DNA of 64,000 bases from Palsa-513 sp036510225 (GCA_036510225.1 DATCEH010000098.1:1-64000), one strand, 5' to 3'; counted from the first letter of the stretch, positions 40,973-50,210 are shown. Made by a program: numbers and translations. Notes: a model not told the origin generated them from the sequence alone.

Positions 40973-42781
40973 ATGGAGCCCAGCTCATCCACCGCCGCAA
41001 GGGGCTCGCTCTCAAGCCCCGAGATCCGCACCGACGTCCCGGGTCACGTGATCCCGATCCTCGAGCGGGAGTTCGACGACTTCGACACCGAATCGGCCAG
41101 GTTTCTCCGGGGTGACCTCGAAGAGGTCCAGTTCATCGGCTTCCGCCTCAAGCAGGGCGTCTACGGCCAGCGGCAGGCCGAGCGCCAGATGATCCGGATC
41201 AAGCTGCCGTTCGGCGGGGTCAACCCCGACCAGATGGACACGCTGGCCGACGTCGTGGAGCGGTGGGTCCCGCTGCGCAAGGGCCACATCACGACGCGCC
41301 AGAACTTCCAGCTCCACCACGTCCCCCTGCCCGACGCGGCCGCCCTGATCCGGGAGATCTCGGCGACCGGCCTGTCGTCGCGGGAGGGCTGCGGCAACAC
41401 GATGCGCAACGTCACCGGCGACCCGTGGGCCGGCGTGTCCGAGGGCGAGCCGTTCGACCCGACCCCCTACGTCGGGGCGTACGTCCGGTATTTCGTCCGC
41501 AACGACGTCTGCCAGCTGATGCCCCGGAAGTTCAAGACGGCATTCTCGGCGACCGACGCCGACGTCGCGATCACCGGGATCCACGACGGCGGCTTCATCC
41601 CGCGGGTCCGCGACGGCAAGCGGGGCTTCGAGATCCGGATCGGCGGCGGGACGTCGATCATGCCGCGGATCGCGCCGACGCTGTACGAGTTCGTCGAGGC
41701 CGACAACGGCGACTACCTCAAGGTCACAGAGGCCGTCCTGCGGATCTTCGACCGGCAGGACTGGCTGCGCAAGAACCGGGCGCGCGCGCGGATCAAGGTG
41801 CTCGTCGACAAGATCGGGATGGACGCGTTCCGCGAGCTGGTCGAGGAGGAGCTCCGCGGCGAGTGGGTCGCCGAGCGTGACTTCGCCATCGAGCCGCTGC
41901 TCTTCGTCCACGACGAGCAGCCGGGTCCGGCGCCGACGGGGATCGCCGGCACGCCGAACGGCGACTCGCGCGGGTTCGACCGCTTCGTCGGATCGAACGT
42001 CCGCCCGCAGAAGCAGGCGGGCTTCGTGACGGTCGAGGTCAAGGTCACCCGCGGCGACCTCACACCCGAGCAGTTCCGCGGCCTGGCGGCGATCATGCGC
42101 GACCACTCAGGCGGCTACGCGCGCGTCACCGTCCAGCAGAACCTCGTCCTGCGGTGGGTCCACGAGGCGTCGGTCTACGACGTCTGGCGGGCGTTGTCGG
42201 AGCTCGGCCTGGGCGGGGCCGGTCCCCGCGAGATCACAGACATCGTCAGCTGCCCGGGGACCGACAGCTGCAAGCTGGGGATCACGAGCTCGATGGGCCT
42301 GAACGCGGCGATCCAGGAGCGGCTCGAGGCGATGGACATCGACGACGAGCTGACCCGGCGGATCCACATCAAGATGAGCGGGTGCCCGAACGGGTGCAGC
42401 CAGCACCACGTCGCGAACATCGGCTTCTACGGGGCGTCGATCAAGGTCGGCAAGCACACGATCCCGGCGTACATCCCCCACCTCGCCGGCAACTACGTCG
42501 GCGGTGAGGTCGTGCTCGGCAAGCGCCTCAAGGCGCGCCTCCCGGCCAAGCGGGTTCCGGAGGCCGTCGAGCGGTGGATCCGCAACTACGAGGCCGAGCG
42601 GGAGGACGGCGAGGAGTTCAACGCGTTCGTCGAGCGTGTCGGCGTCCCGGCGTTCGAGGCGCTCGTCAAGGACCTCACGCTGCCGGTCGAGTTCAGCCTG
42701 GAGACGATGAACCACTTCATGGACTGGAATCGCTCAGAGCCCTACCAGGTCGTCCGCGGCGAGGGAGAATGCGCGGTATGA
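40973..42781 (+). CDS. sirA: Ferredoxin-dependent nitrite/sulfite reductase (SirA type)
   Basis: A 602-residue siroheme/[4Fe-4S] enzyme that reduces sulfite to sulfide with six electrons from ferredoxin. The cluster cysteines are Cys427 and Cys433 (SCPGTDSCKLGI), Cys471 and Cys475 (SGCPNGCSQHH). Tyr64 in KQGVYGQRQ and Cys140 in SREGCGNTMRNVT probably correspond to the linked Tyr-Cys pair of mycobacterial SirA. Siroheme-binding Arg/Lys residues lie around ITTRQNFQLHH. AGGAGG lies 6 nt before ATG 40973. Genomic grouping with cysH, cysD and cysN favours sulfite over nitrite as substrate. First gene of the reductive operon; its motif-bearing upstream region is described separately. Confidence 0.92.
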   Translation: MEPSSSTAARGSLSSPEIRTDVPGHVIPILEREFDDFDTESARFLRGDLEEVQFIGFRLKQGVYGQRQAERQMIRIKLPFGGVNPDQMDTLADVVERWVPLRKGHITTRQNFQLHHVPLPDAAALIREISATGLSSREGCGNTMRNVTGDPWAGVSEGEPFDPTPYVGAYVRYFVRNDVCQLMPRKFKTAFSATDADVAITGIHDGGFIPRVRDGKRGFEIRIGGGTSIMPRIAPTLYEFVEADNGDYLKVTEAVLRIFDRQDWLRKNRARARIKVLVDKIGMDAFRELVEEELRGEWVAERDFAIEPLLFVHDEQPGPAPTGIAGTPNGDSRGFDRFVGSNVRPQKQAGFVTVEVKVTRGDLTPEQFRGLAAIMRDHSGGYARVTVQQNLVLRWVHEASVYDVWRALSELGLGGAGPREITDIVSCPGTDSCKLGITSSMGLNAAIQERLEAMDIDDELTRRIHIKMSGCPNGCSQHHVANIGFYGASIKVGKHTIPAYIPHLAGNYVGGEVVLGKRLKARLPAKRVPEAVERWIRNYEAEREDGEEFNAFVERVGVPAFEALVKDLTLPVEFSLETMNHFMDWNRSEPYQVVRGEGECAV

Positions 42782-42812
42782 GCTCGCCCGCCGGCAACCC
42801 GAGTGCTCACCG

Positions 42813-43457
42813 GTGACCGCTCAGGCGGTGGCCCCGGATCTCGAGGATCGGACGGCCGAGGAGGTTCTCGCGTACGCGGTCGAGCGCTTCCACCCGAACC
42901 TGGTGATGGCCTGCTCCTTCCAGAAGGAGGAGTCGGTGATGCTCGACATGTTGATGGGGCTCGACCCGGCCGCCCGCGTCTTCACGCTGGACACGGGCGT
43001 CCTCTTCGAGGAGACCCGCGCGGCCTGGCGGGCCTTCGAGGACCGCTGGGGCGTGCACGTCGAGATCCACGACGTCCGCGACCCGTCGGGCGCGCAGTGG
43101 ACCAGCGAGCACTGCTGCTCGACCGCCGGCGTCAAGGCCGACGGCCTGCGGAGCGCCCTGCTGGGCGCCGAGGCGTGGGTCACCGGCGTCCGCCGCGAGC
43201 AGTCGCCGACCCGGGCGCAATCGGCCAAGGTCGAGTGGGACGAGCGCAACGGCCTGTGGAAGGTCAACCCGCTGGCCGACTGGACCGACCGGCAGGTGTG
43301 GAAGTACATCCACGAGCACGACCTCCCGTACAACCAACTCCACGACGACGGGTACGCGTCGATCGGCTGCGCGACGTGCACTCGCCCGGGCGACGGCCGG
43401 GACGGACGATGGGCGGGCACCGCGAAGACGGAATGCGGCCTCCATGGAGACTCCTGA
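42813..43457 (+). CDS. cysH: Adenylyl-sulfate (APS) reductase
   Basis: A 214-residue reductase giving sulfite from APS. The cluster cysteines of APS reductases, CC...CxxC, are in SEHCCSTAG and GCATCTRPG. The catalytic Cys is in KTECGLHGDS at the C-terminus. The four-Cys pattern means a [4Fe-4S] enzyme working on APS directly rather than PAPS, so no APS kinase is needed and none is present nearby. Start GTG 42813 is 31 bp after sirA. Its stop lies inside the annotated start of cysD. Confidence 0.92.
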   Translation: MTAQAVAPDLEDRTAEEVLAYAVERFHPNLVMACSFQKEESVMLDMLMGLDPAARVFTLDTGVLFEETRAAWRAFEDRWGVHVEIHDVRDPSGAQWTSEHCCSTAGVKADGLRSALLGAEAWVTGVRREQSPTRAQSAKVEWDERNGLWKVNPLADWTDRQVWKYIHEHDLPYNQLHDDGYASIGCATCTRPGDGRDGRWAGTAKTECGLHGDS

Positions 43458-44403
43458 GATGGCAACGATGAGCGACATCGCCCGGCCGGCGACAGACCCG
43501 TCCAAGCGGCTGACGCACCTCCGGGCGCTCGAGTCCGAAGCGATCCACGTGATGCGGGAGGTGGCGGCCGAGTTCGAACGACCCGTGCTGCTGTTCAGCG
43601 GCGGTAAAGACTCGATTGTGCTCCTCAGAATCGCGGAAAAAGCCTTTCGACCGGGTCCATTCCCGTTCCCCCTGATGCACATCGACACCGACCACAACTT
43701 CCCCGAGGCGATCGAGTTCCGCGACCGGCGGGCGGCCGAGCTCGGCGAGCGGCTGATCGTCGCTTCGGTCCAGGAGTCGATCGACCGGGGCCGGGTCACC
43801 GAGGAGCACGGGCCGCGGGCGTCGCGCAACCGTCTCCAGACGACGACCCTGCTCGACGCGATCGAGGAGCACCGCTTCGACGCGGCGTTCGGCGGCGCCC
43901 GGCGCGACGAGGAGCGCTCGCGGGCCAAGGAGCGGATCCTCTCCTTCCGAGACGACTTCGGCCAGTGGGATCCGCGCAACCAGCGCCCGGAGCTGTGGAA
44001 CCTCTACAACTGCCGGATCGCCCGGGGCGAGCACGCCCGGGTCTTCCCGATCTCCAACTGGACCGAGCTCGACGTGTGGGAGTACATCGACCAGGAGGCC
44101 CTCGAGGTCCCGTCGCTGTACTTCGCCCACCGGCGGGACGTCTTCGAGCGCGACGGGATGCTCTACGCCCACCGGCCGGGCCAGGAGCTCGCGCCCGGCG
44201 AGGACGTCTTCCCGGAGACGGTTCGCTACCGAACCGTCGGCGACATGACCTGCACCGGGGGGGTCCGGTCACAGGCGTCGACGATCTCGGAGGTCGTTGC
44301 CGAGATCGCTGCAACGATGATCACCGAGCGCGGCGAGACCCGCGCGGACGACCGGGTCTCGGAGGCGGCTATGGAGGATCGGAAGAAGGTCGGGTACTTC
44401 TGA
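43444..44403 (+). CDS. cysD: Sulfate adenylyltransferase subunit 2
   Basis: A 319-residue ATP sulfurylase catalytic subunit making APS from sulfate and ATP. It has the PP-loop LLFSGGKDSIVLLRI, HIDTDHNFPE, FGGARRDEERSRAKERILSF and FPISNWTELDVWEYI. It needs the GTPase CysN, whose ATG overlaps this stop (TGATG at 44401-44405). A start at ATG 43459, just after the cysH stop, would remove the overlap with cysH and has GGAG 9 nt upstream. Confidence 0.93.
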   Translation: METPEMATMSDIARPATDPSKRLTHLRALESEAIHVMREVAAEFERPVLLFSGGKDSIVLLRIAEKAFRPGPFPFPLMHIDTDHNFPEAIEFRDRRAAELGERLIVASVQESIDRGRVTEEHGPRASRNRLQTTTLLDAIEEHRFDAAFGGARRDEERSRAKERILSFRDDFGQWDPRNQRPELWNLYNCRIARGEHARVFPISNWTELDVWEYIDQEALEVPSLYFAHRRDVFERDGMLYAHRPGQELAPGEDVFPETVRYRTVGDMTCTGGVRSQASTISEVVAEIAATMITERGETRADDRVSEAAMEDRKKVGYF

Positions 44404-45656
44404 TGACGCTGGATCTCCTGCGCTTCACGACTGCGGGGTCGGTCGACGACGGCAAGAGCACGCTGATCGGGCGGATGCTCTACGACTCAAAGCAGGTCTT
44501 CGCAGACCAGCTCAGCCACGTCGAGGACGCGTCGCGCCGGCGGGGTGGCGACGGGACGCTCGACCTCGCCCTGCTGACCGACGGCCTGCGGGCCGAGCGG
44601 GAGCAGGGCATCACGATCGACGTGGCCTACCGGTACTTCGCGACGCCGAAGCGGCGCTTCATCATCGCCGACTGCCCCGGCCACCAGCAGTACACGCGCA
44701 ACATGGTGACCGGAGCGTCGACCGCCGACCTGGCGATCATCCTGCTCGACGCGCGCAAGGGGACGGTCGAGCAGTCCAAGCGCCACGCGTTCATCTCCGC
44801 CCTGCTGGGGATTCCCCACCTGGTCGTCGCCGTCAACAAGATGGACCTGGTCGACTACTCGGCCGACCGGTTCGCCGAGCTGGTCGAGGAGTTCGCGGGG
44901 TTCGCGGACAAGCTCGACGTCAAGGACATCACGTACATCCCGATCTCGGCGCTCAACGGCGACAACGTCGTCGACCGGTCCGAGCGTCTGCACTGGCACG
45001 ACGGGCCGACCCTGCTCGACCATCTCGAGCAGGTCGAGGTCTCCTACGACCACCCGCACGACGTCCCGGCGAGGTTCCCGGTCCAGTGGGTGATCAAGCC
45101 GGCGCTCGGCGACTACCGGGGGTACGCCGGCCAGCTGGCGAGCGGGGCCCTGCGCCCGGGCGACGAGGTCGTCGTCCTGCCGGGCGGGCGGCGGACGCGG
45201 ATCGCGGGGATCGACACGTTCGAGGGCGAGCTCGACGAGGCGGTCGCCCCGCTGTCGATCACGCTCCGCCTCGAGGACGACCTGGATGTCGCGCGCGGCG
45301 AGCTGATCTGCCATCCCCAGGACGCGCCGACCGTCACCCGGGAGCTGGAAGCCGACCTCTGCTGGATGCACGAGACCCCCCTGCGGGCGGGCGGGCGCTA
45401 CGCGATCAAGCACACGTCGCGCAGCGCCGCCGTCAGGGTCGCGTCGGTCGACAATCGGATCGACGTCCACACGCTCGAGCGGGAGGTCGGGCCGGACGAG
45501 CTCCGGCTCAACGACATCGGCCGGGTCACGCTGCGGACGAGCTCGCCCCTCGCGGTCGATCCGTACCGCAGCAACCGGCGGACGGGGAGCTTCATCCTGA
45601 TCGACGAGGCGACGAACGCCACGGTCGCCGCCGGGATGCTCGCCGGCGTGGCCTAG
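44403..45656 (+). CDS. cysN: Sulfate adenylyltransferase subunit 1 (GTPase)
   Basis: A 417-residue GTPase activating CysD. GTP-binding motifs: GSVDDGKSTLIGRM (G1), the switch region REQGITIDVAYRYF, DCPGHQQYTRNM (G3) and NKMDLVDY (G4). Two beta-barrel domains follow as in EF-Tu. No CysC (APS kinase) extension is fused, in line with a direct APS reductase route. Last gene of the operon. Confidence 0.93.
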   Translation: MTLDLLRFTTAGSVDDGKSTLIGRMLYDSKQVFADQLSHVEDASRRRGGDGTLDLALLTDGLRAEREQGITIDVAYRYFATPKRRFIIADCPGHQQYTRNMVTGASTADLAIILLDARKGTVEQSKRHAFISALLGIPHLVVAVNKMDLVDYSADRFAELVEEFAGFADKLDVKDITYIPISALNGDNVVDRSERLHWHDGPTLLDHLEQVEVSYDHPHDVPARFPVQWVIKPALGDYRGYAGQLASGALRPGDEVVVLPGGRRTRIAGIDTFEGELDEAVAPLSITLRLEDDLDVARGELICHPQDAPTVTRELEADLCWMHETPLRAGGRYAIKHTSRSAAVRVASVDNRIDVHTLEREVGPDELRLNDIGRVTLRTSSPLAVDPYRSNRRTGSFILIDEATNATVAAGMLAGVA

Positions 45657-45708
45657 GCGCCCGCGCAGAGCCGGTCGCGGACTCGACCGGGGACAATAGT
45701 ATGCAGGT

Positions 45709-45936
45709 ATGAAGCGCACCACTGTTTCGTTGCCGGACGATCTCGCGCAGGCCCTCGAACGGGAGGCAGGGCGGCGCCGGACATCGGTGTCCGCCGTCAC
45801 TCGGGAGGCCCTTTCCGACCACCTCGGGTTCGGCGCGGGCGGGCCTCGTGAGCTTCCGTTCGGCGCGCTCGGCCGCAGCGGCCACCACACCACCGGGCGC
45901 GACATGGAGCAACTCCTCGAATCCGAGTGGGAATGA
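45709..45936 (+). CDS. vapB: Ribbon-helix-helix antitoxin (CopG-like)
   Basis: A 75-residue antitoxin, MKRTTVSLPDDLAQALEREA being a CopG/ribbon-helix-helix N-terminus, with a flexible acidic C-terminus (GRDMEQLLESEWE). Its stop overlaps the toxin ATG as ATGA. A repeated TATG...TATG lies at the start region. Confidence 0.82.
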   Translation: MKRTTVSLPDDLAQALEREAGRRRTSVSAVTREALSDHLGFGAGGPRELPFGALGRSGHHTTGRDMEQLLESEWE

Positions 45937-46346
45937 GCAGGCTGGCCGTCGTCGATTCCGGCCCGCTCTACGCGGCGGTCGACGCGGACGATGACGACCA
46001 TCTCGCATCACGGGTTGCGCTCGCCAATCCGGGGCTGCGCCTCGTGATACCGGCGATGGTGGTCGCCGAGGCGACGTACTTCGTGGGACGACGGCTCGGC
46101 CCTCGTGCGGAGACAGCCTTCCTACGTGGGCTCGCGTCGCTCGATGTCGAGGGACCAAGCCGTGAAGATCTGCTTCGGATGGCTGAGCTCGTCGCCGAAT
46201 ACGCCGATTTCCCGCTCGGAGGTACCGACGCGTCAGTCGTCGCGCTTGCCGAGCGGCTCGACGCGACGACCGTGGTAACGCTCGATCGCCGTCATTTCGC
46301 AGCCGTTGTACCGCGTAGCTGCGCCAGCTTCGAGCTGCTGCCCTGA
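45933..46346 (+). CDS. vapC: PIN-domain toxin (VapC)
   Basis: A 137-residue PIN RNase, intact at the acidic positions: Asp in AVVDSGPLYAAVD, Glu in MVVAEATYFVGRR, Asp in LGGTDASVVALAE and Asp in VVTLDRRHFAAV. Third complete toxin-antitoxin pair in the window. ATG 45933 overlaps the antitoxin stop. Confidence 0.87.
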   Translation: MSRLAVVDSGPLYAAVDADDDDHLASRVALANPGLRLVIPAMVVAEATYFVGRRLGPRAETAFLRGLASLDVEGPSREDLLRMAELVAEYADFPLGGTDASVVALAERLDATTVVTLDRRHFAAVVPRSCASFELLP

Positions 46347-46394
46347 TCCAGGCGACTTCGTCACAGATCGACGCCGGGTTCGTTGTACGAGTAG

Positions 46395-46958
46395 ATGGAC
46401 CTGGCCAGGCACGACGACGATCGAGATCTTCTGCTCCGTGCGCGCGGCGGAGGCGCCCAGGCCTTCGGGGACTTCTACCGCCGTCACTGCGATGAGGTCC
46501 TCGCGTTCCTGGGCCGGCGCGTCGCCGAGCCGGAGGTCGCCGCCGACCTGATGGCCGAGACCTTCGCCTCGCTGCTCGTCGTCGTCTTCGATGCCGAGCG
46601 CGACATCCCTGAACGACCGATCGCCTGGCTGTTCCTGACAGCTCGCAACAAGCTGATCGATTCGGTCCGGCGCGGGCGGGTCGAGAGCGCCGTCCGCGAG
46701 CAACTCGCCCTCGAGCCACTCATCCTCGACGACCCTGACATCGGGCTGATCGAGGTGCTCTCGCGCGACGACCGCCTGACCCAGCGGATGACGGCCCTGC
46801 TCACGCCCGACGAGCTCCACGCGGTCACGGCCCACGTCGTCGACGGCCGGGGATATGACGCGATCGCAAGCGAGTTGAACTGCTCGACCGCCGTCGTTCG
46901 CAAGCGCGTCAGCCGGGGCCTGGGGACGCTTCGGGCGTCAATTCGGAGGCCGGCATGA
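46395..46958 (+). CDS. ECF-type RNA polymerase sigma factor
   Basis: A 187-residue sigma factor with regions 2 and 4 only. Region 2 is AFGDFYRRHCDEVLAFLGRR, then EVAADLMAETFASLL, with the Asp/Glu-Thr-Phe core-binding helix. Region 4 is HVVDGRGYDAIASELNCSTA with a VRKRVSRGLGTLR recognition helix. It overlaps the following membrane-protein gene by 4 nt, a usual arrangement for an ECF factor with its anti-sigma factor. Probably autoregulated. Target promoters unknown. Confidence 0.88.
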   Translation: MDLARHDDDRDLLLRARGGGAQAFGDFYRRHCDEVLAFLGRRVAEPEVAADLMAETFASLLVVVFDAERDIPERPIAWLFLTARNKLIDSVRRGRVESAVREQLALEPLILDDPDIGLIEVLSRDDRLTQRMTALLTPDELHAVTAHVVDGRGYDAIASELNCSTAVVRKRVSRGLGTLRASIRRPA

Positions 46959-48004
46959 CTGACTTTCGCGACCGCCTGGGGGCCGAGTTGGAGTCGGCGG
47001 CCGAGCGACTCGCCAGACGGGCGGTCCACCGAGCGGCCGAGCGCGAGCGCGGCGCCGGGGGGCCGGTCGGGGGCGGGGGTCGGGGCGCGGGCGTCCGGGC
47101 GGGCGGGCGTCAACGGCTTGTGATCGCCGGGGCGCTCGTCGCCATGCTGCTGCTCGCGGCCGTCGCCCTCGCCGCGACCGGCGTCGTCGGGCTCGGCGGC
47201 TCGGGCGAGAGCGCCACGTACCTGGCCAACCGGGCGATCGCGTCCACCGAGCACGATCCGGCGTGCCGACTCGTGCTGACACCTCGAGCGAGCGCCCCGA
47301 GCGATCATCCGCCGCTGTCCCAGATCACCGGCCTCCTCCCTGGGCTCGCCGTCGCCCGGCGGCCATCGGCCGAGCTGCTCCGGCTGGCCACGACGGCGGC
47401 ACACGCTCCGGTCCTCGAAACCACGATCCGGGAAGTCGAGTTCGCCTCCGGGATCCGGATCCTCGTGTTCGTGACGGAGGGCTTCGGCCCCGTGGCGCCG
47501 GCGGATCCGCAAGGCTGCCTGACGGCCAGGCTGACCTACCTCGCCGCCCTGCGTCCGAAGGGCGACGACCCGACCCGCGAGGCCGCGGCGGCAAGGATCC
47601 GTGAGGACCCCGAGACCAGCCGGGGCGCGGAGTCCCTCTTCATCGACGTCCTCGCACACGGCCCCGGCCCGGCGCGGTTGTCCGGAGGAGCGGCCCTTCC
47701 GGTCACGCCGGGAGGCCGTCAGCTCCGATCGGGATTGACCCAATCGTTGTCCGGCTGCGGGTCGGTCGCGACGCGGTCGCGACCGGGATGCCCGGTGCTC
47801 TACGCCGGGATCGCTGCGCCCGGAGCCAAGCGAGTGACCGTCGCCCCGGAACACCGCGCGCAGGCCCACGGGGTGTCGCTCCGCGTTCCGGTAGACCAGG
47901 GCCTCTTTGCCTTCGCCCTACGGCGCGGAACCGGCCCCGAGCGGGTCAGCTCAGTCTCGTCGACGGGGGCAGTCCTCCAGACGCAGACGATCAGGCTGGG
48001 CTGA
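46955..48004 (+). CDS. Single-pass membrane protein, probable anti-sigma factor
   Basis: A 349-residue protein with a polar N-terminus of about 48 residues, one membrane helix (VIAGALVAMLLLAAVALAAT) and an extracytoplasmic domain of about 275 residues containing several Cys. The gene is coupled to the ECF sigma gene. No zinc-finger anti-sigma motif is visible, so the name rests on position and topology. It could be a sensor releasing the sigma factor on an outside signal. Confidence 0.65.
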   Translation: MTDFRDRLGAELESAAERLARRAVHRAAERERGAGGPVGGGGRGAGVRAGGRQRLVIAGALVAMLLLAAVALAATGVVGLGGSGESATYLANRAIASTEHDPACRLVLTPRASAPSDHPPLSQITGLLPGLAVARRPSAELLRLATTAAHAPVLETTIREVEFASGIRILVFVTEGFGPVAPADPQGCLTARLTYLAALRPKGDDPTREAAAARIREDPETSRGAESLFIDVLAHGPGPARLSGGAALPVTPGGRQLRSGLTQSLSGCGSVATRSRPGCPVLYAGIAAPGAKRVTVAPEHRAQAHGVSLRVPVDQGLFAFALRRGTGPERVSSVSSTGAVLQTQTIRLG

Positions 48005-48134
48005 CCGAAGCAGCGGCTGGCCCTCGTCAGCTTCGTTGCACTCAGCATCCCGACAGCGTGCTCGTGGCGAGCCTCGAGCATCTGCGGGCCCTGACGCTGG
48101 CACGAGCTTCGCCCGGGGGCCCGCTCTGCTGCGA

Positions 48135-50210
48135 TCAGTTGCCGGTCACCCTCGGGCTGGTGTCATCAGGGAACGGCCCGGCCCCGGAGTTGCCGCTGCT
48201 GAGAACGGCTCCGCCGACCTTGTTCCCGATCGCCTGGAGACCATGGTGGTTGTTGGTCAGGTCGAGCGTCGCGTTGATCGTGTTCGTCGCACAGCCGTCG
48301 GTCGCGTCGCCGACCAGGACGAACCCGGTGGCGTTGCTGACGTCGACCGAGCCGTGCACGGTGCTCCCGCAGACGCGCAGAGCCCCGCCCCCGGAGTCGG
48401 TGAGCGCTCCCGAGATCGTCGACCGCTCGACATCCAGCGAGCCGCCCGGCTTGACGCTGACCGCCCCGCCGATCGTCGCGTTTCGGACCAGGACGGTCGA
48501 GCCGGCCGCGACGATCAAGGCGCCCGGATGGTTCCCGGTCACGGTGATCGACGCGGTCACGGTGAACGGCACGGCGGCCGAGCTCCCCGAGAGGAACTTG
48601 GCGTCGCCGCCGTAGACCGCCGTCACGGTGTGCGAGCCGACGGCCAGCCCTGACAGCGTCACGCTGGCGTGGCCGGCGACGAGCGGGGCGGTCGCGACCG
48701 GCGTGGCCTGCCCGTCGAGATAGAAGCTGACCGAACCGGTCGGCGTGAACGGATCGTTGGTCGGGACGGCCGCGACCGTCGCGCCCAATGTGATCGGCGA
48801 GCCGAACGCCGAGCTGGTCGGTGTCACCGTGGCCGTCGTCGTGCTCGCCGCGTGGGCGAGGTTCGAGACGAATGCGGCCGCGTCGACCGTGCCCAGCCCA
48901 CTCGCCATGTCATACCCCGGAAGGGCGTTGAAGCCGGTCACTCCGGCGAAGCTGTTGTTGCCGCTGGTGACATCGACGAGGCCGCCGAGCGTGCCTGTGC
49001 CCGCACGAGCGTAGAGCGTCGGGTTGAGCCAGCCCAACCTGTACCCGGCGGCCTGATCGGCCAGCGCGACGATGCCCGAGAAGAGCGGGCTCGCCTCGCT
49101 CGTGCCGCCCACCAGCTGCCACTCCGGCCCGGTCACAGTCGGGCTCTGGCCGAAGTCGTCGAAGCTGTAGAAGACGTCGACGGCGCCGTCGACGGCCGCG
49201 CTCATGCTGATGTCAGGCGTTCCCCGGGCCGCGCCGACGACGTTCTGCACGCCGTCCTGGAAGCTCGGGCGGGTGAACACCGTCGACTGGCCGCCGCCGC
49301 CGGCGCCAAAGCCGTCATTCCAGACGACGTCGGGTGAGAGCCGGTTGCCGCTGGCGTCGAGGCTCAGCTGCGTCCCGCCGACCGACGTCACGAGCGGATC
49401 CGACGACGGCCACGAGTTGACCGCGAACGGATAGCAGCAGCTCAGGTCCGACATGTCGTCGGTCGCGCCGTTGTCACCGGAGGAGCCGAGCACGGTCACG
49501 TTGTTCTGCTGGGCATTGACGAACGCGCTGCGCAGATTGAGAATCGCCGCGGCGTTGGGGAAGGTCTGCTCGGTCGCGCCGAAGCTCTGGCTGATCACGT
49601 CGCCGAGGTTGTGGTCGACCACGTAGTTCTCGGCGGTGACGATCTCCGGGAAGCCCTGAACGCCCTCGGTCTCGGAGGTCGGCGTCTCGACGAGGAGGAT
49701 GTTCGCCCCCGGTGCGATGACGTGCGACCACTCGACGTCGAGCGTCGTCTCGAACGCCCAGCCGGAACGGTCGGACGCGCCGAACGGATCGGATGGATAG
49801 GCGGGGATCGCTCCGGCCGGCGCGATCACGTTGAACGACGGCGGGGCAGGGAGCCCGAACGTCGAGTCGAACGTCTGCAGGTCGGCGGTGATCGTCGGCG
49901 AGCCGAACGCGTCGACGATCACGATCGTCTCGCCGGCGCCCGTAAGGCCCTGTGAGTACAGCGGGTTGAGGTCGTACGCCTGCTGGAACTGGGCCGGCTC
50001 GTAGCAGGAGATGCCGAAGTTCGTCTGACAGAACGCCGTCGTGGGCGGGAAGCTGAGCCGGGGCCCGAGGATGTGCGACGGGCCGGTGGAGCTCACCGCG
50101 CTCAGCGGCCTGACCGGCGTGATCGGGGTCGCGGACGCCGTCGCGGACGCTGAGGCGGAGATCGCCCCGACGGCGCCGAGTGACAGCAGAGCCAGCCTTG
50201 TGCGACGCAT
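48135..50210 (-). CDS. Secreted sedolisin (S53 serine-carboxyl peptidase) with Ig and beta-helix tail
   Basis: A 691-residue exported peptidase. A signal peptide is near residues 5-27. Catalytic residues: Glu154 and Asp158 in AFETTLDVEWS, oxyanion Asp246 in GSSGDNGATD and Ser371 in GGTSEASPLFSG, in the order expected for S53. Sedolisins normally carry a prodomain of about 180 residues; here only about 30 residues separate signal and catalytic domain. After about 450 an Ig-like domain follows (PTGSVSFYLDGQATPVATAP), then a beta-helix-like tail (VKPGGSLDVERSTISGAL) like that of the protein at 26549. ATG 50210 is chosen because it precedes the signal peptide; the frame extends to 50279. Confidence 0.87.
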   Translation of the reverse strand: MRRTRLALLSLGAVGAISASASATASATPITPVRPLSAVSSTGPSHILGPRLSFPPTTAFCQTNFGISCYEPAQFQQAYDLNPLYSQGLTGAGETIVIVDAFGSPTITADLQTFDSTFGLPAPPSFNVIAPAGAIPAYPSDPFGASDRSGWAFETTLDVEWSHVIAPGANILLVETPTSETEGVQGFPEIVTAENYVVDHNLGDVISQSFGATEQTFPNAAAILNLRSAFVNAQQNNVTVLGSSGDNGATDDMSDLSCCYPFAVNSWPSSDPLVTSVGGTQLSLDASGNRLSPDVVWNDGFGAGGGGQSTVFTRPSFQDGVQNVVGAARGTPDISMSAAVDGAVDVFYSFDDFGQSPTVTGPEWQLVGGTSEASPLFSGIVALADQAAGYRLGWLNPTLYARAGTGTLGGLVDVTSGNNSFAGVTGFNALPGYDMASGLGTVDAAAFVSNLAHAASTTTATVTPTSSAFGSPITLGATVAAVPTNDPFTPTGSVSFYLDGQATPVATAPLVAGHASVTLSGLAVGSHTVTAVYGGDAKFLSGSSAAVPFTVTASITVTGNHPGALIVAAGSTVLVRNATIGGAVSVKPGGSLDVERSTISGALTDSGGGALRVCGSTVHGSVDVSNATGFVLVGDATDGCATNTINATLDLTNNHHGLQAIGNKVGGAVLSSGNSGAGPFPDDTSPRVTGN

